The notes under the pieces are model-generated. The model saw only the letters and a program-made list of their open reading frames with translations, did not search any database and was not told the DNA's origin. From positions 1-64,000 of the forward strand of contig NZ_JBHUIW010000029.1 of assembly GCF_042682915.1 (NCBI RefSeq): a stretch of 64,000 nt of DNA, in the 5' to 3' direction. Shown piece after piece: positions 18,872 to 27,661 of the stretch (its first letter is position 1; each line of letters starts with the position of its first letter). The position numbers and the translations under genes are program-made. The DNA is from Rhodoplanes azumiensis (GTDB taxonomy: Bacteria > Pseudomonadota > Alphaproteobacteria > Rhizobiales > Xanthobacteraceae).

Positions 18872-19092
18872 GCGGAGTTTTCGCGAATGCCACGGCCGGT
18901 TTCGTCGGCGTGCGCGGCGGTTTGGGTGTCTGCGGACAGGGCCGCTCCGGATTAACCCGGACGCAACCGGCCCGCGCCACACTGCCGGTGGCATCGGCGG
19001 GCCGAACGGGCGGTGCGGAGGGGTCCGCGCTGCGCGCGCGGGCGGAGCGGCCCGCCCCGCGGCGTCCCCCGCGGCCGACCCGGAGGACGCCA

Positions 19093-20406
19093 ATGGCGAT
19101 CATCGATGTGCTGGAGGCGGCCCGGACGTCGCCGCGCAAGCGGCGTCTCTACGCGGCCGTCCTCCTGGGCCTGTCGGCCCTGCTGCTGCTCGCCACGACG
19201 GCCCGCTTCGCCGGCCTGGTGCCCGGCCGGCGCGTTCCGACCGACTTCGACATCTTCCACATCGCCGGCCGGATGGTCTGGCGGGGCGAGATCGGCGACG
19301 TCTACTATTTCGCCCGGCTGAGCCCGCTGATGGCCTCGCTGTTCGAGGGCCAGCACTTCCTCCCCTGGACCTATCCGCCGCCCTTCGACCTGGTCGTCGG
19401 CGCCCTGGCGCTGCTGCCTCTGCCGGCCGCCTACCTCGTGTTCACGGCGACGACCCTCGCGGCCTATCTGGCGGCCTTGCGGCGGCTCGCCCCGCACGAT
19501 CTCGTCACCACCCTGATCGTCTTCTTCCCGGTCCTCGCGGTCACCATCCGGTGCGGCCAGAACGGGTTCCTCACCGGGGCGCTGGTCGCCGTCGCCTGCC
19601 TCGCCCTGCGGCGCGGCTCCGCCTGGGCCGGGGTGCCGCTGGGCCTGATGGTGATCAAGCCCCATCTCGCGATCGCCTTCGGGGTGCTGCTCCTGGTCCA
19701 GCGCCGGTGGGCCGTGCTGGCCGTCGCGGCCGCGACGGCCGCGGCTGCCGCCGGCCTCGCCACCGCGCTGCTCGGCCCCGCCGTCTGGGTCGCGTTCCTG
19801 GACGGGGTGCGGGAGGCGCGGATCTTCCTCGAGGCGGGACTCTATCCCTTGTTCCGCATGGTCTCGCCCTATGCGGCGCTGCGCTCGCTCGACCTGCCGG
19901 CGAGCCTCGCCGGCCTCGCCCAGGTCGTGTCCGCGGTCGGCGCGCTCGGCGCCGTCGTGGTGGCGGCCCGGCGCTTCTCGCCCACCCAGGCGCTCGGCGT
20001 CACGGCGCTCGTCACGCTGCTGGTCAGCCCCTATGCCTACGACTACGACATGACGATCGTCGCAGTCGGCTTCGCCCTGCTGCTCCCCGATCTGGTGCGG
20101 CTCGCCTCCCCGGCCCGCCGGATGGCGATTGACGTCCTATTCCTCGTGTCGAGCGGGTTCGGCCTCGTGCAGAGCTCCTGGCTCGCCGGCGCCCACCAGA
20201 GCGAGCCGGACAAGCTGCTCGACGCCGCCCCGGTCTCGCTGGCCGCCGTCGGCCTCGTCGCCGCCGTCGCCATGGTCGTCCGGGTCGTCGCCGGCGCCCG
20301 CGAGGGGGCCGCCGCCGCGGAGGCGGCACGACCGTCCTGCGACGGAGCGAGGCCGAGCGGGCCGATCGTCGGCCACGTCGCCGGCGGCAACGCCTTGCCC
20401 GGGTGA
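19093..20406 (+). CDS. glycosyltransferase family 87 (DUF2029) membrane protein
   Basis: This 437-residue polytopic protein has about ten to twelve hydrophobic segments and the GT87 signature region: an acidic pair near the first periplasmic loop (PTDFDIFHIAGRMVWRG) and the WTYPPPFDLV motif. Members of GT87 use polyprenyl-phosphate sugars to mannosylate or otherwise glycosylate envelope glycolipids. The ATG is preceded by CGGAGGACGCC. A GtrA protein and an FAD oxidoreductase follow on the same strand, suggesting a polyprenyl-phosphate-sugar pathway. The sugar and acceptor are unknown. Confidence 0.82.
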   Translation: MAIIDVLEAARTSPRKRRLYAAVLLGLSALLLLATTARFAGLVPGRRVPTDFDIFHIAGRMVWRGEIGDVYYFARLSPLMASLFEGQHFLPWTYPPPFDLVVGALALLPLPAAYLVFTATTLAAYLAALRRLAPHDLVTTLIVFFPVLAVTIRCGQNGFLTGALVAVACLALRRGSAWAGVPLGLMVIKPHLAIAFGVLLLVQRRWAVLAVAAATAAAAAGLATALLGPAVWVAFLDGVREARIFLEAGLYPLFRMVSPYAALRSLDLPASLAGLAQVVSAVGALGAVVVAARRFSPTQALGVTALVTLLVSPYAYDYDMTIVAVGFALLLPDLVRLASPARRMAIDVLFLVSSGFGLVQSSWLAGAHQSEPDKLLDAAPVSLAAVGLVAAVAMVVRVVAGAREGAAAAEAARPSCDGARPSGPIVGHVAGGNALPG

Positions 20407-20591
20407 GCGGCGACGGGACAGCGGCGCACGGCCGCGCGTCCACGCTTCGTTAAGGTTTACGGCGATCGCCGACGCCGGCCGCGGTCCGCCGCAGCCGGCC
20501 ATTAACGCTCGGCTGCGACAGTCGTCCCGCATCTCGAAACGCCGTCGCGCCGGGGACTGGAGCGCCGCGGCGTGCCACGGACGGGGCCGCG

Positions 20592-21134
20592 ATGACGGTG
20601 AGTGACGACGTGTCGGGCCTTCGCGCCTGGCCGCACGAGGGCTGGCCGCACGAGGGCTGGCCGCACGACGGCGGCTCGCGCGCCCGCCGTCCGCTCGCCG
20701 TCGGCCCGATGCGCCAGCGGCTCGCGCGCCTGCCGCGGCCGCTGCGCTTCCTCGGCGTCGGCGGCGTCGGCCTTCTCACCGACCTCGGCGTGTTCACGGC
20801 GATCCCGCAGCATCTCGACCATCCGCTGATCGTCCGGCTCGTCTCGCTGGCGATCGCCACGCTCGTCACCTGGCGGCTCAACCGCGCGATCACGTTCGCG
20901 ACGAGCGGCCGGCGCCAGCCCGCCGAGGCGCTGCGCTACGCCGTCGTGACGGCGGTCGCCCAGGGCACCAGCTACGCCGTCTTCGCGCTTCTCGTCCTCA
21001 CCGTTCTCGGCGCCCTGCCGCAGGCCGCCGCCGTGATCGGGGCGGCGATCGCCGCCGTCGTCTCCTACAACGGCCATCGGCTCTACGCCTTCGCGCCGAT
21101 CGCCGCCTCGCGTTCCGGAGTGATCGAGCCATGA
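20592..21134 (+). CDS. GtrA family membrane protein
   Basis: This 180-residue protein has four hydrophobic segments and the GtrA-typical opening LRFLGVGGVGLLTDLGVFTAI with the conserved RLNRAITF motif between helices. GtrA-like proteins are thought to help translocate undecaprenyl-phosphate-linked sugars. The 12-25 N-terminal residues are odd: three tandem five-residue units WPHEG, WPHEG and WPHDG encoded by 15-bp DNA repeats. The stop overlaps the next ATG (ATGA), so translation is coupled to the FAD oxidoreductase. Confidence 0.82.
   Translation: MTVSDDVSGLRAWPHEGWPHEGWPHDGGSRARRPLAVGPMRQRLARLPRPLRFLGVGGVGLLTDLGVFTAIPQHLDHPLIVRLVSLAIATLVTWRLNRAITFATSGRRQPAEALRYAVVTAVAQGTSYAVFALLVLTVLGALPQAAAVIGAAIAAVVSYNGHRLYAFAPIAASRSGVIEP
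20628..20672 (+). repeat. 15-bp tandem repeat, 3 copies, within GtrA gene
   Basis: Three consecutive units TGGCCGCACGAGGGC (the last with one change) encode WPHEG/WPHEG/WPHDG near the N-terminus of the GtrA protein. The first two copies are identical, indicating recent expansion. Confidence 0.9.
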
Positions 21135-22756
21135 CCTCGCGCCCGCCCGCCCCGCGACCGACGATCTCGCGACCCGCCGCCGCGCGGCAGGCCACCTCCG
21201 GTCGGCCTGCCGAGGGCCCCGGCTCCGGCCTGCCGGCCGCCACCCACACCGACGTGTTCGTCGTCGGCGCCGGTCCGGCCGGGCTCACGGCGGCCTACAC
21301 GCTGAGCAAGCACACGCCGAACGTGATCGTGATCGAGAAGGATCCGGTGCATGTCGGCGGCATCAGCCGCACGGTCGCACACGGCGGCTTCCTGTTCGAC
21401 ATCGGGGGCCACCGCTTCTTCTCGAAGTCGAAGGAGGTGGTCGACCTGTGGAACGAGATCCTACCCGACGACTTCATCGAGCGGCCGCGGCTGTCGCGCA
21501 TCTTCTACGACGGCAAGTTCTACTCCTATCCGCTGAACGCCGGCGAGGCGCTGCGCAATCTCGGGATCGTCGAGAGCGCCGCCTGCGTGATGTCGTATCT
21601 GGCCGCCCGGCTGTCGCCGATCGACCGGCCGCGAACCTTCCACGACTGGGTGCGCAACCAGTTCGGCGAGCGGCTGTTCGCGATCTTCTTCAAGACCTAC
21701 ACCGAGAAAGTGTGGGGCATGTCGTGCGACGACATCTCGGCCGACTGGGCGGCGCAGCGCATCAAGGGGCTCGACCTGAGGGTCGCGGTGACCAACGCGC
21801 TCCGCCGCTCGCTCGGCGCCCCGCCGCGCAAGCCCGGCGCCGGCGAGCCGGTGGTGAAGACGCTGATCGAGACCTTCCGCTACCCCCGCAAGGGGCCCGG
21901 CATGATGTGGGAGGCGGCCGCTCGCAAGATCGAGGAACACGGCGCACGGGTGCTGATGGGCCGCGACCTCGTCTCGCTCGCCTACGACGAAAAGCGTGAA
22001 CTGTGGGACATCGAGGTGGCGACCGCCGACGGCACCGAGCGCTACACCGCGTGGCACGTGATCTCGTCGGCGCCGCTCGCCGAGCTCGTCGAGAAGATCC
22101 GGCCGCGGCCGATCTCGACCTTTCACGCGCGGGCGCTGCGCTATCGTGATTTCCTCACCGTCGCGCTGATGGTCGACGAGCCCGATCTCTTTCCGGACAA
22201 CTGGATCTACGTCCACGATCCGGCCGTGAAGGTCGGCCGGGTGCAGAACTTCCGCTCCTGGTCGCCCCATATGGTGCCGGAGGGCAAGACCTGCCTCGGT
22301 CTCGAGTACTTCTGCTTCGAAGGGGACGGGCTGTGGACCGCTTCGGACGACGAGCTGATCGCGCTCGCCACCCGCGAGGTCGCGCAGATCGGCCTCGTCG
22401 CGGCGGCCGCCGTGACGGGCGGCTGCGTGGTGCGCCAGCCCAAGGCCTATCCGGTCTACGACGACACCTATCGGGACAACGTCGCGGCGATCCGGCGCGA
22501 CCTGGAGCTCGGCTGCCCGAACCTGCATCTCGTCGGCCGCAACGGCATGCACAAGTACAACAACCAGGACCATGCCATGATGACGGCGATGCTCACGGCG
22601 GAGAACATCCTGTCCGGCGAGCGCCGCTTCGACGTGTGGAACGTCAACGAGGACGCCGAGTATCACGAGGCCGGCGGCAAAGCCGCGCCCGACGGCCGCC
22701 GCACCGCGCTCACCAGCGAGCGCGCCGTGCCGAAGAAGGTGTCCGACGCGGCGTGA
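21131..22756 (+). CDS. NAD(P)/FAD-dependent oxidoreductase, UDP-galactopyranose-mutase-like
   Basis: This 541-residue flavoprotein has an N-terminal dinucleotide-binding motif VFVVGAGPAGLTAAYTL after a Pro/Ala-rich leader of about 35 residues. GGHRFFSKSKEVVDLWNEI and a C-terminal NLHLVGRNGMHKYNNQDHAM follow, as in amine-oxidase/UGM-related proteins found beside GtrA and glycosyltransferase genes. It has no signal peptide. It overlaps the GtrA stop by 4 bp. A role in making or modifying a nucleotide- or polyprenyl-linked sugar is inferred from context; the reaction is unknown. Confidence 0.78.
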   Translation: MTSRPPAPRPTISRPAAARQATSGRPAEGPGSGLPAATHTDVFVVGAGPAGLTAAYTLSKHTPNVIVIEKDPVHVGGISRTVAHGGFLFDIGGHRFFSKSKEVVDLWNEILPDDFIERPRLSRIFYDGKFYSYPLNAGEALRNLGIVESAACVMSYLAARLSPIDRPRTFHDWVRNQFGERLFAIFFKTYTEKVWGMSCDDISADWAAQRIKGLDLRVAVTNALRRSLGAPPRKPGAGEPVVKTLIETFRYPRKGPGMMWEAAARKIEEHGARVLMGRDLVSLAYDEKRELWDIEVATADGTERYTAWHVISSAPLAELVEKIRPRPISTFHARALRYRDFLTVALMVDEPDLFPDNWIYVHDPAVKVGRVQNFRSWSPHMVPEGKTCLGLEYFCFEGDGLWTASDDELIALATREVAQIGLVAAAAVTGGCVVRQPKAYPVYDDTYRDNVAAIRRDLELGCPNLHLVGRNGMHKYNNQDHAMMTAMLTAENILSGERRFDVWNVNEDAEYHEAGGKAAPDGRRTALTSERAVPKKVSDAA

Positions 22757-22772
22757 GGTCGCCTTCCGCGGC

Positions 22773-22799
22773 GACCTCTCCTCGCGTGCGGGGAGAGGG
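22773..22799. repeat. short CTCTCC...GGAGAG palindrome
   Basis: The inverted repeat CCTCTCCTCGCGTGCGGGGAGAGG lies between two convergent genes. It matches the CTCTCCCCGCGTGCGGGGAGAG unit seen at 55313, 61051 and elsewhere, and could serve as a bidirectional terminator. Confidence 0.6.
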
Positions 22800-22821
22800 A
22801 AGAAGGCTGCGCGCTCCGAGC

Positions 22822-23424
22822 TCAAAAATACTTCTTCAGATCCGCCGCGGCGTCCTCGGGGGCGCGCTTGATGTTGAAGGGGGCGACGAACTTGCCCTGC
22901 TTGTCCATCAGATAGACGATGGCGGTGTGATCCATCGTGTAGTCGCCGGCCTCCAGCGGAACCTTGCGGTAATAGACCCGGAACGCCTTCGCCACCGCCG
23001 CGATCGCCTCCGGCGTGCCGGTGACGCCGCGCAGGCCGGGCTCGAAGCTCGACAGATAGTCCTTCAGCACGGCCGGGGTGTCGCGCTCGGGATCGACCGA
23101 GACGAACAGCACGGCGGTGCGGCCGGCGTCCGGCCCGAGCGCGCGTAGAAGCTCGGAGGCCTCGAACAGCGCGGTCGGGCAGACGTCGGGGCAATGCGTG
23201 AAGCCGAAGAACATCAGGAACGGCTTGCCGCGCAGATCCGTGTCCGAGATCGGCTGGCCGTCCTGGTCGACGAGCCGGAACGGGCCGCCGACCGCCGCGG
23301 CGGTCGCCACCGACGAGTTGCCGCCGAGCCGGCCGGTCGCCACCAGCACGAGGCCGAGGCACAGCAGCAGGCCGATCGAGAAGGCGCCGGCCAGAAGGGC
23401 GAGGCGGGAGGCGCGTGAAGCCAC
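22822..23424 (-). CDS. SCO1/SenC family copper chaperone
   Basis: This 200-residue membrane-anchored thioredoxin-fold protein has an N-terminal TM helix (LALLAGAFSIGLLLCLGLVL), the copper-binding CxxxC in THCPDVCPTALFE and the distal His in MDHTAIVYLMD. Such proteins deliver copper to the CuA site of cytochrome oxidase. The start is a GTG at 23424 with GAGGAG 8 nt upstream. A small membrane protein gene lies 80 bp upstream on the same strand. No oxidase genes are in the window. Confidence 0.88.
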   Translation of the reverse strand: MASRASRLALLAGAFSIGLLLCLGLVLVATGRLGGNSSVATAAAVGGPFRLVDQDGQPISDTDLRGKPFLMFFGFTHCPDVCPTALFEASELLRALGPDAGRTAVLFVSVDPERDTPAVLKDYLSSFEPGLRGVTGTPEAIAAVAKAFRVYYRKVPLEAGDYTMDHTAIVYLMDKQGKFVAPFNIKRAPEDAAADLKKYF

Positions 23425-23504
23425 GGATGTACTCCTCGGAACAAGTCGTCTCGGAACAGTCGTCGGCGCGCCGTGGGAGGGCGCCGATGCGGCAGGGCGG
23501 ACGG

Positions 23505-23717
23505 TCAGAAGCAGCCGGCGATGCCGGCGACGATGACCTCGTAGAACACGGCCGGGCCGAGCCAGGCCCACAGGGCGAGCGTCGCGGCGATCATCACGGC
23601 GACGACCACGACGATCGCCACGCGGATGGCGCGCCGCGGGGCGGCCGCGGCGCGGGCGGAAAATTCGGCCGCCAGAGGATCGGACATCGCGGGTTCGGAG
23701 ATCGCAGGGTCGGACAT
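23505..23717 (-). CDS. small membrane protein upstream of SCO1
   Basis: This 70-residue protein has one clear TM segment (residues 31-53) and a second hydrophobic C-terminus ending VFYEVIVAGIAGCF, a terminal pattern I have seen in small proteins near SCO or oxidase genes. The N-terminus is three imperfect five-residue units MSDPA, ISEPA and MSDPL, encoded by 15-bp repeats. A GGGAG Shine-Dalgarno supports the ATG. It is probably cotranscribed with the SCO1 gene. Function unknown. Confidence 0.65.
   Translation of the reverse strand: MSDPAISEPAMSDPLAAEFSARAAAAPRRAIRVAIVVVVAVMIAATLALWAWLGPAVFYEVIVAGIAGCF
23673..23717 (-). repeat. 15-bp degenerate tandem repeat, 3 copies
   Basis: Three 15-bp units encode MSDPA/ISEPA/MSDPL at the very N-terminus of the small membrane protein. 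On the plus strand they read as GATCGGACATCGCGG-like units. Confidence 0.7.
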
Positions 23718-23913
23718 CGCACGCTCCCGCCCGGAAAGGGCTCGCGCCGGGACGGCCGGTCACGCGGCGGCACCGTGGCCCGCACTCCCGGAGGGCGCGT
23801 GCCCATCCTGGCGGGCTCCGGCGCCGCCGTCGTTGACATAGGTCGGTTCGGGCGCGGCGCCAACCCCGTCGGGCTCGGCGCCGGCGTTGCGGCCCGCGGC
23901 GCGGCGGGTCCGG

Positions 23914-24747
23914 TCAGGGCGCCGGGCGAAAGGCCGGCGGCACCGCAGGGGCCGCCGCCACGGTGGCCGGCCGGGTCGCCGCCTCGGTGACGGCGTCGGC
24001 CATCAGGCGGCCGAAGCAGGCATAGCCCCAGTCGTTCATGTGGAGCCCGTCCGGATCGATGAAGGTGTCGACCGGGATTCTCTCGGTCTCGTGCCAGCGC
24101 TTCATCACGGCGAAGCGGGGGAACAGGTCGGCGCTGCCCTCGCGCGCCATCGCGGCCAGGAGCGTGACCATCTCGGCCGCGTGCGGCTTGGCCAGCACGG
24201 CGGGGGCGTATTGCGGGTCGATCAGCACCACGTCGATGCCGAGCCGGCGCAGCCGGGCGATCCCGTCGGTCACCAGAACCCGTACATCGTCGAGCGAGTG
24301 GCCGCGCAGCAGCGCATTGGTGCCGGTCTGCCAGATCACGAGATCCGGCTTCTCGGACAGCACGCTGGCCTCGAAGCGGGCGAGCATCTCCTGGACATCC
24401 TCGCCGTTGACGCCGCGGTTGAGCACGCGCAGGGGCTGCTCCGGCAAGGTCTCGTGCAGGCGGGCCTCCATCCGGCTCGGATAGGAGGCGGCCGGGGAAC
24501 TGGCGCCGGCGCCGGCCGTCGACGACGAGCCGAGCGCCACGATGGTGAGCAGCTGCTTCCGAGCGATCTTCTGCGCCGTCCGGGTCAGCCGGTCGGCGAA
24601 GCGGGTGAGGTCCGACTGCGACCGGCACGGCGGCGCCGCATCGGGCGCCGGGTCGGAGGCGGCGGCGGGCAGGACGAGACCGAAGGGGACGAGGAGGGCC
24701 GCCGCGAGAAGCGTGCGGCGCACCCGAGCGAGGCGGGACACCATCAT
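23914..24747 (-). CDS. SGNH/GDSL hydrolase family protein, active-site residues present
   Basis: This 277-residue exported protein has a signal peptide at residues 1-30 (RRTLLAAALLVPFGLVLPAAA). SGNH blocks are present: GSSSTAG, aligned with the GDSLTAG nucleophile block; GVNGEDV; WQTGTNALLRG with the block III Asn; and DPDGLHMND with the catalytic Asp/His. It is the last gene of an opgC-SGNH-SGNH operon and its ATG overlaps the preceding stop (ATGA). Esterase action on a periplasmic glycan or acylated polymer is inferred from the OpgC context. Confidence 0.82.
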   Translation of the reverse strand: MMVSRLARVRRTLLAAALLVPFGLVLPAAASDPAPDAAPPCRSQSDLTRFADRLTRTAQKIARKQLLTIVALGSSSTAGAGASSPAASYPSRMEARLHETLPEQPLRVLNRGVNGEDVQEMLARFEASVLSEKPDLVIWQTGTNALLRGHSLDDVRVLVTDGIARLRRLGIDVVLIDPQYAPAVLAKPHAAEMVTLLAAMAREGSADLFPRFAVMKRWHETERIPVDTFIDPDGLHMNDWGYACFGRLMADAVTEAATRPATVAAAPAVPPAFRPAP

Positions 24748-25499
24748 GGCCGATCGTTTGCTTTCCGTTCCTCTCTTGTCAAGGCGACCCCGTCGAGAAT
24801 CAGCCTTGCGAGAAGCTTGCCGAAGCACGCGTGTACCCGCTCGGCCATGTCCATTTTCTTAGTGACGGTCGTCAGATCGAAGATACCCGCCTCGTTCCAG
24901 TGCTTCATGACCGCAAATCGGTCGAAAAGGTTGACGGAATGCTGCAGAGCGACGAACCGCATGGTGTCCGCGTAGGCATTCACCGCGATCATCGACTCGG
25001 TGCGCGGGCTGAACTGCATGTTCATCAGCAGCACGTCGGCGCCGCCCTTCTGCAAGGCCTCGGTGCCTTCCTCGAGGGCGATGCGGAAGTCCTCCGGATC
25101 GACGCCGCGGATCGCGTCGGCGGTACCGGACTGCCAGATCACCAGTGCCGGCTTCTTGGCGGTCAGGATCTCCGGAATCGCGGCCTGCATCTCGGCGGCG
25201 CTCTGCTTGGGCTTGGCGAAGGTGCTCACCGTCACGGCGACGCCGGGCAGGGCGGCTCTCAGCGCCGCCTCGAGCGGCCCCGGATAGGCCTTGCCGGCGC
25301 CGGCCGGGCCGGCGAGCGCCGAGGAGGCGCTGCCCAGGACGGCGATCTCGAGCGTCTTGGCGGCGATCGCATCGGCCACCCGCGGCATCGCGAAATCCGC
25401 TTGGACCAAGCCGTCAGGCACCTGGCACGCGGCCTCCGGCTCGGCCAGCGCCGGGCCGGCGAGCAGGGTTGCGAGGAGGGCGAGGACCGCGCGGGTCAT
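24744..25499 (-). CDS. SGNH-fold protein lacking catalytic residues (putative pseudoenzyme)
   Basis: This 251-residue exported protein (signal peptide MTRAVLALLATLLAGPALA) is collinear with the downstream SGNH hydrolase. The nucleophile block is GSASSAL, with Ala in place of Ser. Block III is GTADAIRG, with the Asn lost. The final Asp-x-x-His block is replaced by KKMDMAERVHACFG. The fold elements VIWQSGT and DRFAVMKHWNE remain conserved, so it is a retained, probably non-catalytic paralogue. It is coupled by ATGA overlaps to opgC upstream and to the intact SGNH gene downstream. A regulatory or binding role is a guess. Confidence 0.8.
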   Translation of the reverse strand: MTRAVLALLATLLAGPALAEPEAACQVPDGLVQADFAMPRVADAIAAKTLEIAVLGSASSALAGPAGAGKAYPGPLEAALRAALPGVAVTVSTFAKPKQSAAEMQAAIPEILTAKKPALVIWQSGTADAIRGVDPEDFRIALEEGTEALQKGGADVLLMNMQFSPRTESMIAVNAYADTMRFVALQHSVNLFDRFAVMKHWNEAGIFDLTTVTKKMDMAERVHACFGKLLARLILDGVALTREERKANDRP

Positions 25500-26650
25500 G
25501 ACGAGCTCCCGGCCGGCCCGGCGCTCGACGTGGCCCGTGACCCGGCATGGCGGCCTTCGATCAGCTTGTACCAAGACATAACGGCCGCCGCGGCAATCAT
25601 AACCATAACCCCGGCGACGCTGACAATGATCTGCATCGCGATTCCGTCCCACAACTCCGCCATGACGAAGTGCGCCGCGAAGGCGAGGAACACGCCGAGG
25701 CAGAAGATCTCTAGCGAATGCTGACCGCAGACCACGGCCGGCCGCGCCCAGCGCGACTTCAGGGCCGGCCAGTCGCGCGGAACGAAACGCACCGCCAGCA
25801 CGGCGAGGGCGAAGAAGTGAGCGACCCGCAGGACGTCGAGATTGGTCTTGTCGATCGGGTACATCCACTCGGCCAGCGCCTTCGGGACGAACCGGGTCCA
25901 TGGCGGCACGTACCAGGTCAGCACGACCGCGAAGGAGACGAGCAGATAGGCGACGGCGAGCGCCACCACCCAGGGCGAGCGGATGAAGCCGCCGATGCGG
26001 TCGATGCCGCCGAGCGCGCACCAAGCGCCGAAGCAGAACAGCAACTGCCAGGCGAACGGGTTGAACACCCAGTGGCCGCTCGGATAGGCGGGCAGGTTGA
26101 TGCCGAACTCCCAGGCGAGCGCATAGACCGCCACGGTGACGAACAGCGCGACGGTCGGGGCGCGCAACGCCAGCCAGACATAGGGCGGGAAGAACGCCAG
26201 CAGCACGATGTAGAGGGGCAGGACGTCCATGTTGGCCGGCTTGAACTTGAGGAGAAGGGCCTGGACGAGCGTCACGTCGGGCTGCCGCAGGAACTCGAAG
26301 ACGCCCATCTCTTCGGCGTAGAGCGGGTTCTCGAAGCTCGCCGAGACATAGGCGATCTCGGCCATGTAGATGGTGAACAGGAAGATGTGGGCGACGTAGA
26401 CCTGCCAGGCGCGGCGCAGGATGCGGGCCGAGGCGACCAGGAAGCCGCGCTCCTGCATGGTGGCGCCGTAGACGAAGGCGGCCGTGTAGCCGGAGATGAA
26501 GACGAAGATTTCGGTGGCGTCGCTGAAGCCGTAGTTCCGGATGGTGATCCAGCTCACCACGTTCGACGGAATGTGGTCGAGGAAGATCAGCCAGAGCGCG
26601 AGACCGCGGAAGAGGTCGAGGCGCAGATCGCGTCCGCCGGCTGTCGACAT
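25496..26650 (-). CDS. opgC: OpgC domain-containing membrane acyltransferase
   Basis: This 384-residue polytopic protein has about ten TM helices and the OpgC hallmarks RDLRLDLFRGLALWLIFLDH, then FVFISGYTAAFVYG and a SGHWVFNPFAWQLLF segment. OpgC proteins transfer succinyl groups to periplasmic glucans; related ones acylate other envelope polymers. The ATG at 26650 is the family start, and upstream codons run through a 15-bp repeat array. It heads a three-gene operon with two SGNH-fold proteins, a pairing suggestive of acyl-group addition and removal. Confidence 0.85.
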   Translation of the reverse strand: MSTAGGRDLRLDLFRGLALWLIFLDHIPSNVVSWITIRNYGFSDATEIFVFISGYTAAFVYGATMQERGFLVASARILRRAWQVYVAHIFLFTIYMAEIAYVSASFENPLYAEEMGVFEFLRQPDVTLVQALLLKFKPANMDVLPLYIVLLAFFPPYVWLALRAPTVALFVTVAVYALAWEFGINLPAYPSGHWVFNPFAWQLLFCFGAWCALGGIDRIGGFIRSPWVVALAVAYLLVSFAVVLTWYVPPWTRFVPKALAEWMYPIDKTNLDVLRVAHFFALAVLAVRFVPRDWPALKSRWARPAVVCGQHSLEIFCLGVFLAFAAHFVMAELWDGIAMQIIVSVAGVMVMIAAAAVMSWYKLIEGRHAGSRATSSAGPAGSSS

Positions 26651-26752
26651 GAGTGCGTCCCGAATCCGTCCGCATTGCACGAGACCCGACTTATTGCGAC
26701 GCAATGGGGCGAAGCGACGACGGTGCCGTTCGTCGCGCGCGATCGGGTCGCG

Positions 26753-26842
26753 CGGCAGCCGGTCACACGGCAGCCGGTCACACGGCAGCCGGTCACACGC
26801 CAGCCGGTCGGATGGGCACCGGTCGGACGCCCACCGGTCCGA
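26753..26842. repeat. 15-bp tandem repeat, 6 copies, between opgC and apaG
   Basis: Three perfect units CGGCAGCCGGTCACA are followed by three diverged ones (CGCCAGCCGGTCGGA, TGGGCACCGGTCGGA, CGCCCACCGGTCCGA). The array lies in the 320-bp divergent spacer, about 100 bp before the opgC start. The remainder of the spacer shows no gene or clear promoter. Confidence 0.9.
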
Positions 26843-26970
26843 TGGCCGCGATCCCCCGGCGCGGGGGCCGGGTGGACCGGTGCGGCGGCGGGACGGTTCG
26901 TTCCCGGCGGTCGACCGGGTATAACGGTCGGTGCTCGACCCCCGCACCCGCATTCCGCCGCGAGGAGCCC

Positions 26971-27366
26971 ATGTTCATAACCCGGACCCGCGACATCGAG
27001 GTGAAGGTGACGCCGCGTTTCCTGCCGGAGCGCTCGTCCGCCGACAAGCGGTATTACTTCTGGTCCTACACGATCGAGATCACCAATCACGGCGACGCGA
27101 CCGTGCAGCTCGAGAGCCGCCACTGGCGCATCACCGACGCGCACGGCCGCGTGCAGGAGGTGCGCGGTGCCGGCGTGGTCGGCGAGCAGCCCGTGCTCGC
27201 GCCCGGCGCCAGCTACGAGTATACCAGCGGCGTGCCGCTGACGACCGACTCCGGCTTCATGACCGGAAGCTACACGATGGTCGACGACGCCGGCGAGCGC
27301 TTCGAGGTCGCCATCCCGACCTTCTCGCTCGACCTTCCCCACGCCGCCGCCCGGGTGGTGAACTGA
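26971..27366 (+). CDS. apaG: Co2+/Mg2+ efflux-associated protein ApaG
   Basis: This 131-residue single-domain beta-sandwich protein of the ApaG family has YFWSYTIEITNHGDATVQLESR, HWRITDAHGRVQEV, the GVVGEQPVLAPG loop and a C-terminal MTGSYTMVDDAGERFEV. The family is linked to cobalt and magnesium homeostasis in enterobacteria; the mechanism is unclear. The ATG is preceded by CGAGGAGCCC. Length and motifs are normal. Confidence 0.95.
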   Translation: MFITRTRDIEVKVTPRFLPERSSADKRYYFWSYTIEITNHGDATVQLESRHWRITDAHGRVQEVRGAGVVGEQPVLAPGASYEYTSGVPLTTDSGFMTGSYTMVDDAGERFEVAIPTFSLDLPHAAARVVN

Positions 27367-27471
27367 GGGGCCGGCGGAGCGTCATGCGGGAGGCGAGCCC
27401 GACGGACCGCCGCGGTCTTTTGCATGACTCCGGCAATCGTGGTCTGCGCCGGCGAGGGTATTGCGCGATCC

Positions 27472-27594
27472 GTCATCCCGGGCGCGAACCATAGGTTCGC
27501 GAGCCCGGGAGCCATAACCCCGGTGTCGGTGGCGCACGAGAGACAGGGCGTATGGATCCCGGGCTCGGCGCGTGCGCGGCGCCCCGGGACGACG
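27472..27594. repeat. REP-like palindromic element
   Basis: Two stem-loops are bounded by GTCATCCCGGG and CCCGGGACGAC. The first is CCCGGGCGCGAACC-ATA-GGTTCGCGAGCCCGGG with a nearly perfect stem. The ends match GTCATTCCGGGG-type termini at 29457 and 54017, so these belong to one repeat family. Confidence 0.75.
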
Positions 27595-27661
27595 GAGCAG
27601 ATCCGCAAAGCCCTTGCCTTCGCGGATCTCGACGGGGGAGCGACCCCGGACCCAGGTCCGC

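Noticed and set aside
20440..20520. Possible CtrA boxes (TTAAGGTTTA, CATTAACGC)
   Set aside because: The TTAA half-sites are not spaced by seven bases as the CtrA consensus requires.
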